DNA from: Ornithinimicrobium sediminis
Lineage (GTDB): Bacteria > Actinomycetota > Actinomycetes > Actinomycetales > Dermatophilaceae
Assembly (NCBI RefSeq): GCF_021272345.1
Contig: NZ_JAJSDQ010000002.1
Span: forward strand, 649,494 to 713,493
DNA length: 64,000 nt
Reading direction: 5' to 3'
Shown here one piece after another: positions 26,572 through 34,624 of the stretch; position 1 is the first letter of the stretch, and every line of letters starts with the position of its first letter. The translations under genes and the position numbers were made by a program. The notes under the pieces were generated by a model that was not told the DNA's origin, ran no database searches, and saw nothing but the letters and a program-made list of their open reading frames with translations.

Positions 26572-27489
26572 GTCGTGGGCGATGTAGTAGGTCGGGCGTC
26601 CCTGCAGGGTGGCGTAGATGCGCCCGACGTACTCTCCGAGCACCCCCAGGCAGAGCAGCTGCACGGCCCCGACGGCCGCGACGACGACCACGGTGGAGGT
26701 CCAGCCGGCCACGGTGAACCCTGCGACCTTGGCCGCGACGGCATACGCGAGCAGCAGCAGCGCGCCGACGAAGCCTCCGAGACCGAACCACGTGGCCAGG
26801 CGCAGCGGGGCCAGCGAGAAGCCGGTGAAGCCGTCGACCGACAGGCGCAGCATCGTGCCGAGGGGGTACTTGCTGGTGCCTGCCGCCCGGGCGTCGCGGA
26901 CGTAGCCCACCGAGGCCGACGGGAAGCCGAGGGAGGGCACCACGAGCCGCAGCACCCGGTGCGCCTCCGGCAAGGCGTTGACCGCGTCGACCGTCGCCCT
27001 CGACATCATCCTGAAGTCGCCCGCGTCGTCGGGGGCGTCCCGTGCGCCCGCGGCGCGCATCACGCCGTAGAAGGCGCGCGCGGTGGAGCGCTTGAACAGC
27101 GAGTCCGACGAACGGTCGGTCCGCACGCCGTAGACGACGTCGACACCCTGCGACCGGGCGGCCTGCAGCATCGGCACGATCACCTCGGGTGGGTCCTGCA
27201 GGTCGGCGTCGAGGGTGACGACCCAGTCACCCCGCGCGCAGGCCAGACCGGCGGAGATGGCGGCCTGGTGGCCGGCGTTGGCCCGCAGCCGGACGACCCG
27301 CAGCTGCGGCCACTCCCGCCGGTGCCGCTGCAGCAGCACGGGGGTCTGGTCGCGGCTGCCGTCGTCGACGGCCACCACCTCGTAGGTGACGTCGAGGCCG
27401 TCGAGCACACGCCGCAGGCGCGCGACCAGCAGGGGCAGCACCTCGGCCTCGTCGTACATGGGCACGACGACGGACAGGTGCACGGACAT
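26515..27489 (-). CDS. GT2 glycosyltransferase, GtrB/DPM1-like
   Basis: A 324-residue GT-A enzyme: VVVPMYDEAEVLPLLVARL, DDGSRDQT, and DADLQDPPEVI with the catalytic DXD-like Asp. Two C-terminal transmembrane segments follow, then a QGRPTYYI tail, the layout of GtrB-type enzymes that make polyprenyl-phosphate sugars. ATG 27489 is 7 nt after TACAGT on the minus strand, so the mRNA is probably leaderless. Its 3' end overlaps the CDP-alcohol phosphatidyltransferase gene. Membership in the neighbouring cluster is likely but not certain; general cell-wall glycosylation is the alternative. Confidence 0.86.
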   Translation of the reverse strand: MSVHLSVVVPMYDEAEVLPLLVARLRRVLDGLDVTYEVVAVDDGSRDQTPVLLQRHRREWPQLRVVRLRANAGHQAAISAGLACARGDWVVTLDADLQDPPEVIVPMLQAARSQGVDVVYGVRTDRSSDSLFKRSTARAFYGVMRAAGARDAPDDAGDFRMMSRATVDAVNALPEAHRVLRLVVPSLGFPSASVGYVRDARAAGTSKYPLGTMLRLSVDGFTGFSLAPLRLATWFGLGGFVGALLLLAYAVAAKVAGFTVAGWTSTVVVVAAVGAVQLLCLGVLGEYVGRIYATLQGRPTYYIAHDSASLGLQDEHVPGEGPQE

Positions 27490-27496
27490 GCCCACC

Positions 27497-27502
27497 ACTG
27501 TA
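27497..27502 (-). promoter_or_regulatory. -10 box of a probable leaderless GT2 transcript
   Basis: TACAGT on the minus strand, 7 nt before ATG 27489. Confidence 0.5.
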
Positions 27503-27518
27503 GGCGGCGGACGACGGG

Positions 27519-27524
27519 TAAGGT
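27519..27524 (+). promoter_or_regulatory. -10 box of a probable leaderless transcript for the small membrane protein and nadD
   Basis: TAAGGT lies 6 nt before ATG 27531. The intervening GTGCCC is identical to the spacer upstream of the CDP-alcohol phosphatidyltransferase. Confidence 0.6.
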
Positions 27525-27530
27525 GTGCCC

Positions 27531-27752
27531 ATGACGTCTGTGCTGTTCGCGGCTGCCGAGGGCGAGGCCCACCACAACGAGCTGATCTTCGACCCGATCT
27601 GGTTCGGCGTGATCGCCTTCGGGCTGCTGATGGCGCTGCTGGCGCTGCTCTGGAGCTTCCGCAACACCCTGGCGCTCGACCCGCACACCGAGCACGAGGA
27701 GACCGGCACCGACGTGAGCGCCAGCCCCGACTCGGGACGCAGTAGCCACTGA
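27531..27752 (+). CDS. Small single-pass membrane protein upstream of nadD
   Basis: A 73-residue protein: a short N-terminus, one hydrophobic helix ([19 protein letters not shown]) and a polar Ser/Asp/Glu-rich tail. I do not recognise a named domain. It is the first gene of the nadD-rsfS-phosphatase operon, and its TGA shares one base with the nadD ATG. ATG 27531 is chosen over GTG 27525, which lies in the promoter spacer. Coding potential is supported by leaderless promoter placement and overlap with nadD. Confidence 0.75.
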   Translation: MTSVLFAAAEGEAHHNELIFDPIWFGVIAFGLLMALLALLWSFRNTLALDPHTEHEETGTDVSASPDSGRSSH

Positions 27753-28336
27753 TGCGCCTGGGTGTGATGGGTGGGACCTTCGATCCCATCCACCACGGCC
27801 ACCTGGTGGCCGCCAGCGAGGCCGCAGCCCTGCTCGACCTGGACGAGGTGGTGTTCGTGCCCACCGGCCAGCCCTACCGCAAGGACGCCAGGACGGTGAC
27901 GCCGGCCGAGCACCGCTACCTCATGACCGTCATCGCGACCGCATCCAACCCGCACTTCACGGTCAGCCGGGTCGACATCGACCGGGCGGGCCCGACCTAC
28001 ACGCTGGACACGTTGCGCGACCTGCGGGCCGAGCGGCCGGACGCCGAGATGTTCTTCATCACCGGTGCCGACGCCCTGGCCCAGATCCTGTCCTGGAAGG
28101 GCGTGGACGAGCTGTGGCGGCTCGCGCACTTCGTCGGCGTGACCCGCCCCGGTCACCACCTGTCCGACGACGGGCTGCCCGAGGACCGGGTCACCCTGCT
28201 GGAGGTGCCGGCGATGGCGATCTCATCCTCGGACTGCCGTGAGCGGCGGGCCTCCGGCCGACCGGTCTGGTACCTCGTGCCCGACGGCGTCGTCCAGTAC
28301 ATCGGCAAGTACGACCTCTACACCAAGGAGCACTGA
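27752..28336 (+). CDS. nadD: Nicotinate-nucleotide adenylyltransferase
   Basis: NadD adenylylates nicotinate mononucleotide to deamido-NAD. The 194-residue protein has the N-terminal [12 protein letters not shown] motif and the C-terminal [16 protein letters not shown] motif of the nucleotidyltransferase fold. It overlaps the preceding stop by one base (TGATG) and is followed directly by rsfS, an order conserved in actinobacteria. Confidence 0.96.
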   Translation: MRLGVMGGTFDPIHHGHLVAASEAAALLDLDEVVFVPTGQPYRKDARTVTPAEHRYLMTVIATASNPHFTVSRVDIDRAGPTYTLDTLRDLRAERPDAEMFFITGADALAQILSWKGVDELWRLAHFVGVTRPGHHLSDDGLPEDRVTLLEVPAMAISSSDCRERRASGRPVWYLVPDGVVQYIGKYDLYTKEH

Positions 28337-28753
28337 GTGGCGGCGACCCAACGGGCCCTCGACCTCGCGCAGGCAGCCGCTGCGGCGGCCGCGGACAAGC
28401 TGGCCAAGGAGGTGGTGGCCCTCGATGTCAGCGAGCAGCTGGCCCTCACGGACGTCTTCGTCATCGCCTCCGCCCCCAACGAGCGACAGGTCGACGCCGT
28501 CGTCGACGCCGTCGAGGAGCGGCTGCTGCAGCTCAAGGCCAAGCCGCTGCGCCGGGAGGGGCACAAGGAGTCGCGCTGGGTCCTGCTCGACTACGGCGAC
28601 ATCGTCGTGCACGTGATGCACTCGGACGACCGCGAGTTCTACGCCCTGGAGCGTCTCTGGAAGGACTGCCCGACCGTGGCACTCGCCATCCACGACGTGC
28701 CCGACCAGGACAGCGCTGCCGAGCCCGAGACAGCGGGCGACGACGACTCGTGA
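28337..28753 (+). CDS. rsfS: Ribosomal silencing factor RsfS
   Basis: RsfS binds L14 and blocks 30S-50S joining when nutrients are low. The 138-residue product has the family core (LDVSEQLALTDVFVIASAPNERQV, then WVLLDYGDIVVHVMHSDDREFYALERLW). It starts at GTG 28337 right after the nadD stop with AAGGAG at 28324-28329, and overlaps the next gene by GTGA. Confidence 0.96.
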   Translation: MAATQRALDLAQAAAAAAADKLAKEVVALDVSEQLALTDVFVIASAPNERQVDAVVDAVEERLLQLKAKPLRREGHKESRWVLLDYGDIVVHVMHSDDREFYALERLWKDCPTVALAIHDVPDQDSAAEPETAGDDDS

Positions 28754-29364
28754 GCCGCCGGCTCGTCGTCTGGCGCCACGGGGAGACCGACCACAACGCG
28801 GGCGGCGTCTACCAGGGACAGCTCGACACGCACCTGTCCTCACGGGGGCACGAGCAGGCGCGGCGCGCCGCGGCGGTCCTGGCCGGTCATGCCCCGGACC
28901 GGATCGTGGCCAGTGACCTGGCACGTGCCATGGACACCGCCGCAGCCCTGGCTGCTGCGACCGGGCTGGCCGTCGACCACGACCCCCGGCTGCGGGAGAT
29001 CGACGTCGGCTCCTGGGCCGGTCGCAGCCACACCGACATCGTCGAGGCCTACCCCGAGGACACTGCCGCCATCGCCCGGGGGCACGACGTGGTGCGGGGT
29101 GAGCACGGTGAGAGCGTCGAGCACGTCGCCCGGCGCACCGCCGCGGCCGCAGCCGACATCACCGCGGCGATGGGCCCGGACGACCTGGTGGTCGTCGCGA
29201 CCCACGGGATGGCCGGCCGCACCATGGTGGCCGGGCTGCTCGGCTGGACCCAGCGTGACGCGTGGCTGTGCCTGGTCGGTCTGCGCAACTGTCACTGGGC
29301 CGAGCTGGAGGAGCAGTCGACCGGCTGGCGCCTGGTCAGCTGGAACGCCTCCGCCACGCACTGA
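28750..29364 (+). CDS. Histidine phosphatase, probable glucosyl-3-phosphoglycerate phosphatase
   Basis: A 204-residue phosphoglycerate-mutase-fold phosphatase with the catalytic WRHGETDHN motif and second His in ATHGMAGRT. In M. tuberculosis the gene after nadD and rsfS is gpgP (Rv2419c), which dephosphorylates glucosyl-3-phosphoglycerate in methylglucose lipopolysaccharide synthesis. Both the synteny and the matching start (GQLDT) and end (WNAS) point to the same orthologue group. Substrate is inferred from synteny. Its 3' end overlaps the convergent photolyase-family gene by 29 bp. Confidence 0.87.
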   Translation: MSRRLVVWRHGETDHNAGGVYQGQLDTHLSSRGHEQARRAAAVLAGHAPDRIVASDLARAMDTAAALAAATGLAVDHDPRLREIDVGSWAGRSHTDIVEAYPEDTAAIARGHDVVRGEHGESVEHVARRTAAAAADITAAMGPDDLVVVATHGMAGRTMVAGLLGWTQRDAWLCLVGLRNCHWAELEEQSTGWRLVSWNASATH

Positions 29365-30574
29365 ACGAGGTCACCGGGCCGCCGTGCGGTCTGACCAGCC
29401 ACGGCCAAGGGTGCAGCGCGGCCACGTCGAGACGCTCGAGGCTGCGTCGGAAGCCCGGCACGGGCGCGAACGTCACGGCCGGACGGCGGTCGGTCATCGC
29501 CTCGACCGGGGAGCCGAGCAGCACCTGCAGCTCGCGTCGCGACGCCAGGTCGGCGAGCGTCTCGGCGAGGAAGACCAGGCGCTTGCCGGACAGGCGCAGC
29601 CGCGTGAGCAGCGGCTCGTCGAAGACGAAGGTGACCGGGAGCCGCGGGTGGGCCGTGAGGGCAGGGTCGGCGTCGCCCAGTGACTCCGCCGTCAGCCAGA
29701 CCACGCCGGGCCTGCCGGCGCCGGTGGGCCGGTCGGGTCCCGCGGTCTCCGACGACGCGGGGTCCGTGCGCAGCAGGGGAGCGGGCGGTGCTGCGGCGAG
29801 AGGGCGTTCGGGCGGCCGGTCCTCGACCGGACAGGCGCTCGCCAGCGCGCAGGAGGCGCACAGCCCGGGGGCCCGTGTGCGGACGTTCCACCGCGAGAAG
29901 CCGTACGGTCGGCCGGTCCCGGCCCCCACGGTCCACTGCCAGCCCAGGCGGTTGGCGGCACGCGAGCCGTCGAGCAGGTGCCGGAAGAAGTGGTCCTCCC
30001 CGTCACGCCACCCCCACTCCCCGCGCACGGACCAGTGCGACGCGAGCCACAGCCGGGTCTGGTTGGTCACCCACCCGTCCTCGAGGAGCTCCTGCGAGGC
30101 GAGGTCCAGGCAGGCCATCCGCGGGTCCCACACCGCGTCCGGCGGCGGAGCGGGCACCGTCCGCTCGGGCACGGCATACCGCAGGGACCGGCCGTTCCTG
30201 GTGCCGAGCCGGGCGTAGGCGTGCCGGGCGAACTCCTGCCACAGGAGCTCGTCACGGAACCGTCGCACGTCCTCCGGTGGCCCTTGCGCCACGTGCTCCC
30301 ACACCGTCCGCAGGGGGAGCAGGCCGTGCCTGACCCAGGGGGACAGTGCGCTCGCCCCGCGACGCCCGACCGGCCAGACCTCGTTGCGCCGACGTGCATA
30401 GCCCGTGACGTCGAAGGCGGCCAGAGCCGTGTCGGCCGCCTGCTGGCCTCCCCGGAACCGGGGGCTGGGCCGGATCCTCCCGGCCGGTTCGGCGGTGAGG
30501 TGGCCGAGATGGTCGGCGACCCAGGCGCGTGCCGCCTCGGGCCCGGGTCCGGGCGTCGGCAGCGGCTCAGCCAC
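29336..30574 (-). CDS. Photolyase/cryptochrome-family protein with swapped domain order
   Basis: A 412-residue protein. The N-terminal about 270 residues match the FAD-binding domain of photolyases and cryptochromes (FRDELLWQEFARHAYARLG, LLEDGWVTNQTRLWLASHW, WRDGEDHFFRHLLDGS, NRLGWQWTVG). A Cys motif CASCALASAC (CxxCx5C) follows, and the last about 125 residues resemble the N-terminal alpha/beta antenna domain of photolyases (VVWLTAESLGDADPAL, VTFVFDEPLL). In normal photolyases the order is reversed. GTG 30574 overlaps the DUF2256 stop by 8 bp. Light-dependent repair or signalling is possible; the metal or Fe-S role of the cysteines is inference. Confidence 0.8.
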   Translation of the reverse strand: MAEPLPTPGPGPEAARAWVADHLGHLTAEPAGRIRPSPRFRGGQQAADTALAAFDVTGYARRRNEVWPVGRRGASALSPWVRHGLLPLRTVWEHVAQGPPEDVRRFRDELLWQEFARHAYARLGTRNGRSLRYAVPERTVPAPPPDAVWDPRMACLDLASQELLEDGWVTNQTRLWLASHWSVRGEWGWRDGEDHFFRHLLDGSRAANRLGWQWTVGAGTGRPYGFSRWNVRTRAPGLCASCALASACPVEDRPPERPLAAAPPAPLLRTDPASSETAGPDRPTGAGRPGVVWLTAESLGDADPALTAHPRLPVTFVFDEPLLTRLRLSGKRLVFLAETLADLASRRELQVLLGSPVEAMTDRRPAVTFAPVPGFRRSLERLDVAALHPWPWLVRPHGGPVTSFSAWRRRSS

Positions 30575-30959
30575 GGCCGACCAGGCGCACCCGGACCGGA
30601 CCTCTGGCGGTGGACGGGTCGACGACGCGACCACCCTGGGTGACCTCGACCTGCCCCGCCACGACCAGCCGACGTGCCGCGGCGCGCGCGGGCTCCATGA
30701 GCTCCCGCCACCCCTCGCCGGTGCCCACGGCGCGGGCCGCCTCACTGGGGCAGACGGTGGCCCCTCGGGCACGCTCCCGCAGCAGCTGCACCAGGGCGTC
30801 CTCCAGCTGCCGGTCCACCGGGGTGAGACCCCGTCGGCGGCAGGCGGAGGAGCACCATCGGAGGTGCTGCCAGTCCCGCTCCCAGGCCTTGCGCCACGTG
30901 ATCGTCCGGCCGCAGCCGGCGCAGGACCTGGTCGGCCTCGGCGCCTCGGGAGCGGTCAC
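30567..30959 (-). CDS. DUF2256-DUF3253 protein
   Basis: A 130-residue two-domain protein. The N-terminus is a DUF2256 zinc-finger-like module: CAGCGRTITWRKAWERDW, then WCSSACRRRG, with four Cys. The C-terminus is DUF3253, a winged-helix-like fold (ATVCPSEAARAVG, VAGQVEVTQGGRVVDPS). DUF2256 genes often neighbour photolyase/cryptochrome genes, as here, where the two overlap. Function unknown; nucleic-acid binding is a fair guess. GTG 30959 follows CATACT on the minus strand by 6 nt, so the transcript is probably leaderless. Confidence 0.82.
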   Translation of the reverse strand: MTAPEAPRPTRSCAGCGRTITWRKAWERDWQHLRWCSSACRRRGLTPVDRQLEDALVQLLRERARGATVCPSEAARAVGTGEGWRELMEPARAAARRLVVAGQVEVTQGGRVVDPSTARGPVRVRLVGRG

Positions 30960-30965
30960 CTGGGC

Positions 30966-30971
30966 AGTATG
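30966..30971 (-). promoter_or_regulatory. -10-like box of the DUF2256-photolyase operon
   Basis: CATACT on the minus strand lies 6 nt before GTG 30959. It overlaps a copy of the GTATGCCG octamer. Confidence 0.4.
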
Positions 30972-30974
30972 CCG

Positions 30975-31568
30975 TCAGGCGGGGTCGCGGTGGAGCACCA
31001 GGTCGGTGACCGCACGTCGTTGCCGGGGAGCGCGCTCGCGCTCGCGCAGCGGCTCGGGGAGCGCATCAGCGTCCCCCAGGGGCCCGACGGCGACGACGGT
31101 GACCGGGTCGAGCCGGGGGGGAAGGGACAGAGCCGCTCGCAGCGCCTCGGTGTCGAACCCCGCCATCTGGTGGGCGTGGAGGCCGTCGTGGTGGACCTGT
31201 GCCGTCAGGTAGGCCACGGACTGGCCGAGGTCGTAGTGGCTCCACGGCCGGGGCCGCCCGTCCGCGTCGGCCACCTCGGCGATGCTGACCACGAGCACCG
31301 CCGCCTTGTCGGCCCAGGTCCGGTTGACGCCGGCCAGGGAGCCGTGGACGAGGTGGAAGGTCGGCGAGCCCCTGCGGGCGACGACGAACCGCCACGGCTG
31401 GGAGTTGTTGGCCGAAGGGGTCCAGCGTGCGGCCTCCAGGGCGCGGTCGATCGCCGCGTCCTCGACCTCGCCCCGCGGGTCGAAGGCCCGGGGGCTCCAG
31501 CGCTCCGCCAGGACCTCGAGGATCGGGACGGCGGTGGCTGCGGTGCGGACGGTGTCGACGAGAGTCAT
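30975..31568 (-). CDS. Nitroreductase family protein
   Basis: A 197-residue FMN-dependent nitroreductase-fold protein: RWSPRAFDP near the N-terminus, ARWTPSANNSQPWRFVVARR in the FMN-binding region, and DLGQSVAYLTAQVHHDGL. Relatives reduce nitro compounds, quinones or flavins with NAD(P)H; the substrate is unknown. ATG 31568 has AGAAGG before it. It lies 16 bp upstream of the DUF2256 gene on the same strand. Confidence 0.88.
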   Translation of the reverse strand: MTLVDTVRTAATAVPILEVLAERWSPRAFDPRGEVEDAAIDRALEAARWTPSANNSQPWRFVVARRGSPTFHLVHGSLAGVNRTWADKAAVLVVSIAEVADADGRPRPWSHYDLGQSVAYLTAQVHHDGLHAHQMAGFDTEALRAALSLPPRLDPVTVVAVGPLGDADALPEPLRERERAPRQRRAVTDLVLHRDPA

Positions 31569-31679
31569 CGTGGGCCTTCTGCGCGGTCGGTGACAGGACA
31601 CATCCGGAACGCGCTCCGTTTGCCGGGCATTCCGCGCGGTGGCCGGCCGACGATTTGGTGCACCACCCCCCGTTGTGCG

Positions 31680-31685
31680 TATGAT
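31680..31685 (+). promoter_or_regulatory. -10 box of the tRNA-Ala gene
   Basis: TATGAT lies 15 bp before the mature tRNA 5' end, the best consensus -10 in the area. A weak TTGGTG lies about 19 bp upstream. Confidence 0.55.
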
Positions 31686-31699
31686 TCTCCGGTCCTCAC

Positions 31700-31772
31700 G
31701 GGGCTGTGGCGCAGCTGGTAGCGCACCTCCATGGCATGGAGGGGGTCAGGGGTTCGAGTCCCCTCAGCTCCA
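31700..31772 (+). tRNA. tRNA-Ala (anticodon GGC)
   Basis: A complete 73-nt cloverleaf: the acceptor stem pairs GGGGCTG with CAGCTCC and contains the G3:U70 pair that identifies alanine tRNA; a D arm (GCGC...GCGC); an anticodon stem CCTCC/GGAGG around loop ATGGCAT with GGC at positions 34-36; and a T arm AGGGG-TTCGAGT-CCCCT. The CCA end is not encoded (the sequence continues CCG). Confidence 0.97.
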
Positions 31773-31798
31773 CCGTGAGCGTCCGCCAGGGCGTGTCG

Positions 31799-31830
31799 AA
31801 GGGGCCTCGTCCGACCGGACGGGGCCCCTT
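31799..31830 (+). terminator. Terminator after tRNA-Ala
   Basis: A 14-bp stem starting AAGGGGCC and ending GGCCCCTT with loop GACC, 27 bp past the tRNA. One G-T wobble lies in the stem. It may also end iclR transcripts coming from the other side. Confidence 0.8.
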
Positions 31831-31861
31831 CGTACTGCCGGCCCCCCGACGCCGAGCGGGG

Positions 31862-32575
31862 TCAGAACGCTCGTGCCAGGTCGGTCGCCACCTCCTGCAG
31901 GTCGGCGACCAGGCCGACGGCCGCCTCTGCGGAGAGCCGCTCGACGGGTGCGGAGACCGAGAGCGCCGCGCGCACCCCGACGGGGACGGCGACGCAGCGG
32001 ACCCCGACCTCCTGCTCCTCGTCGTCGAGCGCGTAGCCCTCCACCCTGGCCCGCCGGACCGCGGCCAGCACCGCCTCGCGCGTGGTGAGGGTATGCGGCG
32101 TGCGTGCCTCCATCGGTCGCGTGCCGAGCAGCCGGGCCGCCTCGTGGTCGCTCATCCCTGCGAGCGCGACCTTGCCCACCGCCGTCGAGTGCACCGGCAC
32201 GCGGCGGCCGACCTCGGCGAAGATGCGCAGGGTGTGCGGAGACGGTGCCTGCGCCACGTAGACCATGAGGCCGCCCTCCAGGACCGCGAGGTTGACGGTC
32301 TCCCCGGTCCGCACGACGGCATGCCGCAGGTGCGGCAGGGCCAGGGCCCCGAGCTCGCGGTAGGCCTGGTCGCCGAGGCGGAGCGCCGCGAGCCCCACGG
32401 CATACCGGCGGTCGGCGTCCTGGCGGACGTATCCCCGGTCGGCCAGGGCCGTCAGCAGCCGGTGTGTGCTGGCCTGGGGGAGTCCGGCGCGACGCGCCAC
32501 CTCGGTGACCCCCAGCGGGGCACCCGCGGCGGCGAGCGCCTCCAGGACGTCCAGGACCCGGTCGACGGACTGCAC
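31862..32575 (-). CDS. IclR family transcriptional regulator
   Basis: A 237-residue regulator: an N-terminal winged helix-turn-helix (VTEVARRAGLPQASTHRLLTALADRGYV) and a C-terminal effector domain (VPVHSTAVGKVALAGMS, DDEEQEVGVRCVAVPV). It is divergent from the lactate permease and opens a 12-kb lactate/glycolate region. TTCC-N7-GGAA-like sites lie in its own upstream region (32638-32652) and upstream of malate synthase, so it probably represses these genes and itself, perhaps sensing glyoxylate or lactate. GTG 32575 has no clear ribosome-binding site; the start is the least certain part. Confidence 0.88.
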   Translation of the reverse strand: MQSVDRVLDVLEALAAAGAPLGVTEVARRAGLPQASTHRLLTALADRGYVRQDADRRYAVGLAALRLGDQAYRELGALALPHLRHAVVRTGETVNLAVLEGGLMVYVAQAPSPHTLRIFAEVGRRVPVHSTAVGKVALAGMSDHEAARLLGTRPMEARTPHTLTTREAVLAAVRRARVEGYALDDEEQEVGVRCVAVPVGVRAALSVSAPVERLSAEAAVGLVADLQEVATDLARAF

Positions 32576-32637
32576 GGTCAGCCGAGATGTCCGCAGACGC
32601 GGGTGTCGGTGCGATCGACGGTCGGCACAGTGAGTTC

Positions 32638-32673
32638 TTCCGTTCAGTGAAAGGGCTGTTGCGGTGAGAGGAG
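32638..32673. promoter_or_regulatory. Candidate IclR operator in the iclR/lldP gap
   Basis: TTCCGTTCAGTGAAA (32638-32652) matches 12 of 15 bases of the operator-like site upstream of malate synthase. A weaker copy (9 of 15 by eye) begins at 32659, exactly 21 bp further, matching the spacing of the malate synthase pair. Confidence 0.55.
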
Positions 32674-32795
32674 TCCAGCGTAGCGATCCGTGACGGCGCA
32701 GGTGGCCGAGCCGGCTCGAGCCGACCCATGGCGCGACGGCCGGAATGGGTCTAGTGTCACGCCCGGGTCACCGCCGACGGAGGGAACGTGTCATC

Positions 32796-34598
32796 GTGGA
32801 CAACTTGGGTGTGCTGAGCCTGCTGGCCCTGACGCCGATCCTGGTGGTGGGGGTGCTGCTCGCGGGTCTGCGATGGCCGGCGAAGTACGCCATGCCGGTG
32901 GGCTACGTCGTGGTCGTGCTGATCGCGCTGCTCGTCTGGGAGATGGACTTCACTGCCGTCGCAGCGGCGTCCATCGAGGGCCTGATCGTCGCGGCGACGC
33001 TGCTCTACATCGTCTTCGGAGCTCTGCTGCTGCTGTCGACCGTGACGGTGAGCGGGGCGATGTCGACGATCCGCTCGGGGTTCACGACCATCTCCCCGGA
33101 CCGCCGGGTCCAGGCGATCATCATCGGCTGGCTGTTCGGGTCCTTCATCGAGGGTGCCTCAGGGTTCGGCACGCCGGCAGCCGTGGTCGCGCCGCTGCTG
33201 CTGGCCCTCGGCTTCCCCGCGATGGCGGCGGTCATGGTCGGGCTCATCATCCAGTCGACCCCGGTGAGCTTCGGTGCTGTCGGCACCCCGATCATCGTGG
33301 GCGTCGGCAACGGGCTGCGGGACGGTGACGGCGTCAACGAGCGGGCGGCCGAGATGGGGCTGACCTACCCGGAGTTCGTGGCGGAGATCGGCTTCCAGGT
33401 GGCGCTGATCCACGGGATCGTGGGTCTGCTGATCCCGCTCATCCTGGCGGTGATGCTCACCGGCTTCTTCGGCCCCGACCGCCGCTTCTCCGACGGCCTG
33501 AAGGTCGCGCCCTTCGCGCTGTACGCGGCACTGGCCATGGTGGTCCCCTCGGTGCTCGTCGCACGCTTCCTGGGCCCGGAGTTCCCCTCGCTGCTGGGCG
33601 GCCTGTTCGGCCTGGTGCTCGTCATGTTCACCTCCAGCCGGGGCTTCCTCATGCCCAAGGACACCTTCGACTTCGGGCCGCGGTCGTCCTGGGAGGAGCG
33701 GTGGATGGGCAACGTCGACCCGGAGAAGGCGGCCGACACCAGCCACACCATGAAGACGTGGTACGCCTGGCTGCCCTACGTCGTGCTCGCCGTGCTCCTC
33801 GTCGGCACCCGGGTCATCGACCCCATCCAGCAGTTCCTCACCTCCGACACACCCCCGCTGTCGCTGACCTGGCAGAACGCACTGGGCACCGGGATGGACT
33901 TCTCGGCCGTGCAGATCTTCTACTCGCCCGGGTCGATCCTGGTGCTCACCAGCGTCGTCGCCTACGGCCTCTACCGGATGAGCGGCAGCCAGATCGCCGC
34001 CACCTGGCGGATCTCGGGACGGCAGCTCGCCGGCACCGCGGTGGCGCTGCTGTTCGCCCTGCCGCTGGTGCGGGTGCTCATCCGCTCCGGTGCCGACTTC
34101 AACGACTCCGGCCTGGCCAGCATGCCGGTGGTCCTCGCCGAAGGGGCGGCCGCGGTCAGCGGGGCCAGCTGGCCGATGCTGAGCCCGACCATCGGGGCGC
34201 TCGGAGCGTTCATCGCAGGATCCAACACGGTGTCCAACCTCACCTTCGCGCTCTTCCAGTTCTCGACCGGTGAGCAGATCGGTGTCCCGCCGGAGCAGGT
34301 CGTCGCCACCCAGGCCGTCGGCGGCGCCGGCGGCAACCCGATCGCGATCCACAACATCGTGGCGGCCTCGGCGACCGTCGGGCTGCTCGGTCGTGAGGGC
34401 GACCTGATCCGTAAGACGGTCCTGGTCACCCTCTACTACTGCATCGCAGGCGGAGCGGTCGGCTACCTCATGATCTACGGCTTCGGGCTCAACCTCGGCA
34501 CGGTCGCGCTGGTGCTGCTGCTCGCGGGGCTGGCCGCCCTGGTGATGTGGATGCTGCGCCGCGACGCCAGTCGGCCGCAGCAGAGCACGGTGGCCTGA
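32796..34598 (+). CDS. lldP: L-lactate permease
   Basis: A 600-residue LctP-family transporter with about 13 membrane segments. Family signatures are [37 protein letters not shown] and the C-terminal [17 protein letters not shown] and [23 protein letters not shown]. It imports L-lactate (in relatives also D-lactate and glycolate) with protons. GTG 32796 ([15 protein letters not shown]) has GGAGGG at 32779-32784. lutABC follow on the same strand, forming a lactate uptake and oxidation operon. Confidence 0.93.
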   Translation: MDNLGVLSLLALTPILVVGVLLAGLRWPAKYAMPVGYVVVVLIALLVWEMDFTAVAAASIEGLIVAATLLYIVFGALLLLSTVTVSGAMSTIRSGFTTISPDRRVQAIIIGWLFGSFIEGASGFGTPAAVVAPLLLALGFPAMAAVMVGLIIQSTPVSFGAVGTPIIVGVGNGLRDGDGVNERAAEMGLTYPEFVAEIGFQVALIHGIVGLLIPLILAVMLTGFFGPDRRFSDGLKVAPFALYAALAMVVPSVLVARFLGPEFPSLLGGLFGLVLVMFTSSRGFLMPKDTFDFGPRSSWEERWMGNVDPEKAADTSHTMKTWYAWLPYVVLAVLLVGTRVIDPIQQFLTSDTPPLSLTWQNALGTGMDFSAVQIFYSPGSILVLTSVVAYGLYRMSGSQIAATWRISGRQLAGTAVALLFALPLVRVLIRSGADFNDSGLASMPVVLAEGAAAVSGASWPMLSPTIGALGAFIAGSNTVSNLTFALFQFSTGEQIGVPPEQVVATQAVGGAGGNPIAIHNIVAASATVGLLGREGDLIRKTVLVTLYYCIAGGAVGYLMIYGFGLNLGTVALVLLLAGLAALVMWMLRRDASRPQQSTVA

Positions 34599-34624
34599 AC
34601 GCCGTGCGCGTGCGAGGCTGAGCC

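Noticed and set aside
32617..32631. A further IclR half-site before 32638
   Set aside because: Only the CAGTGA core repeats, with a 17-bp offset and no TTCC; too weak to count.
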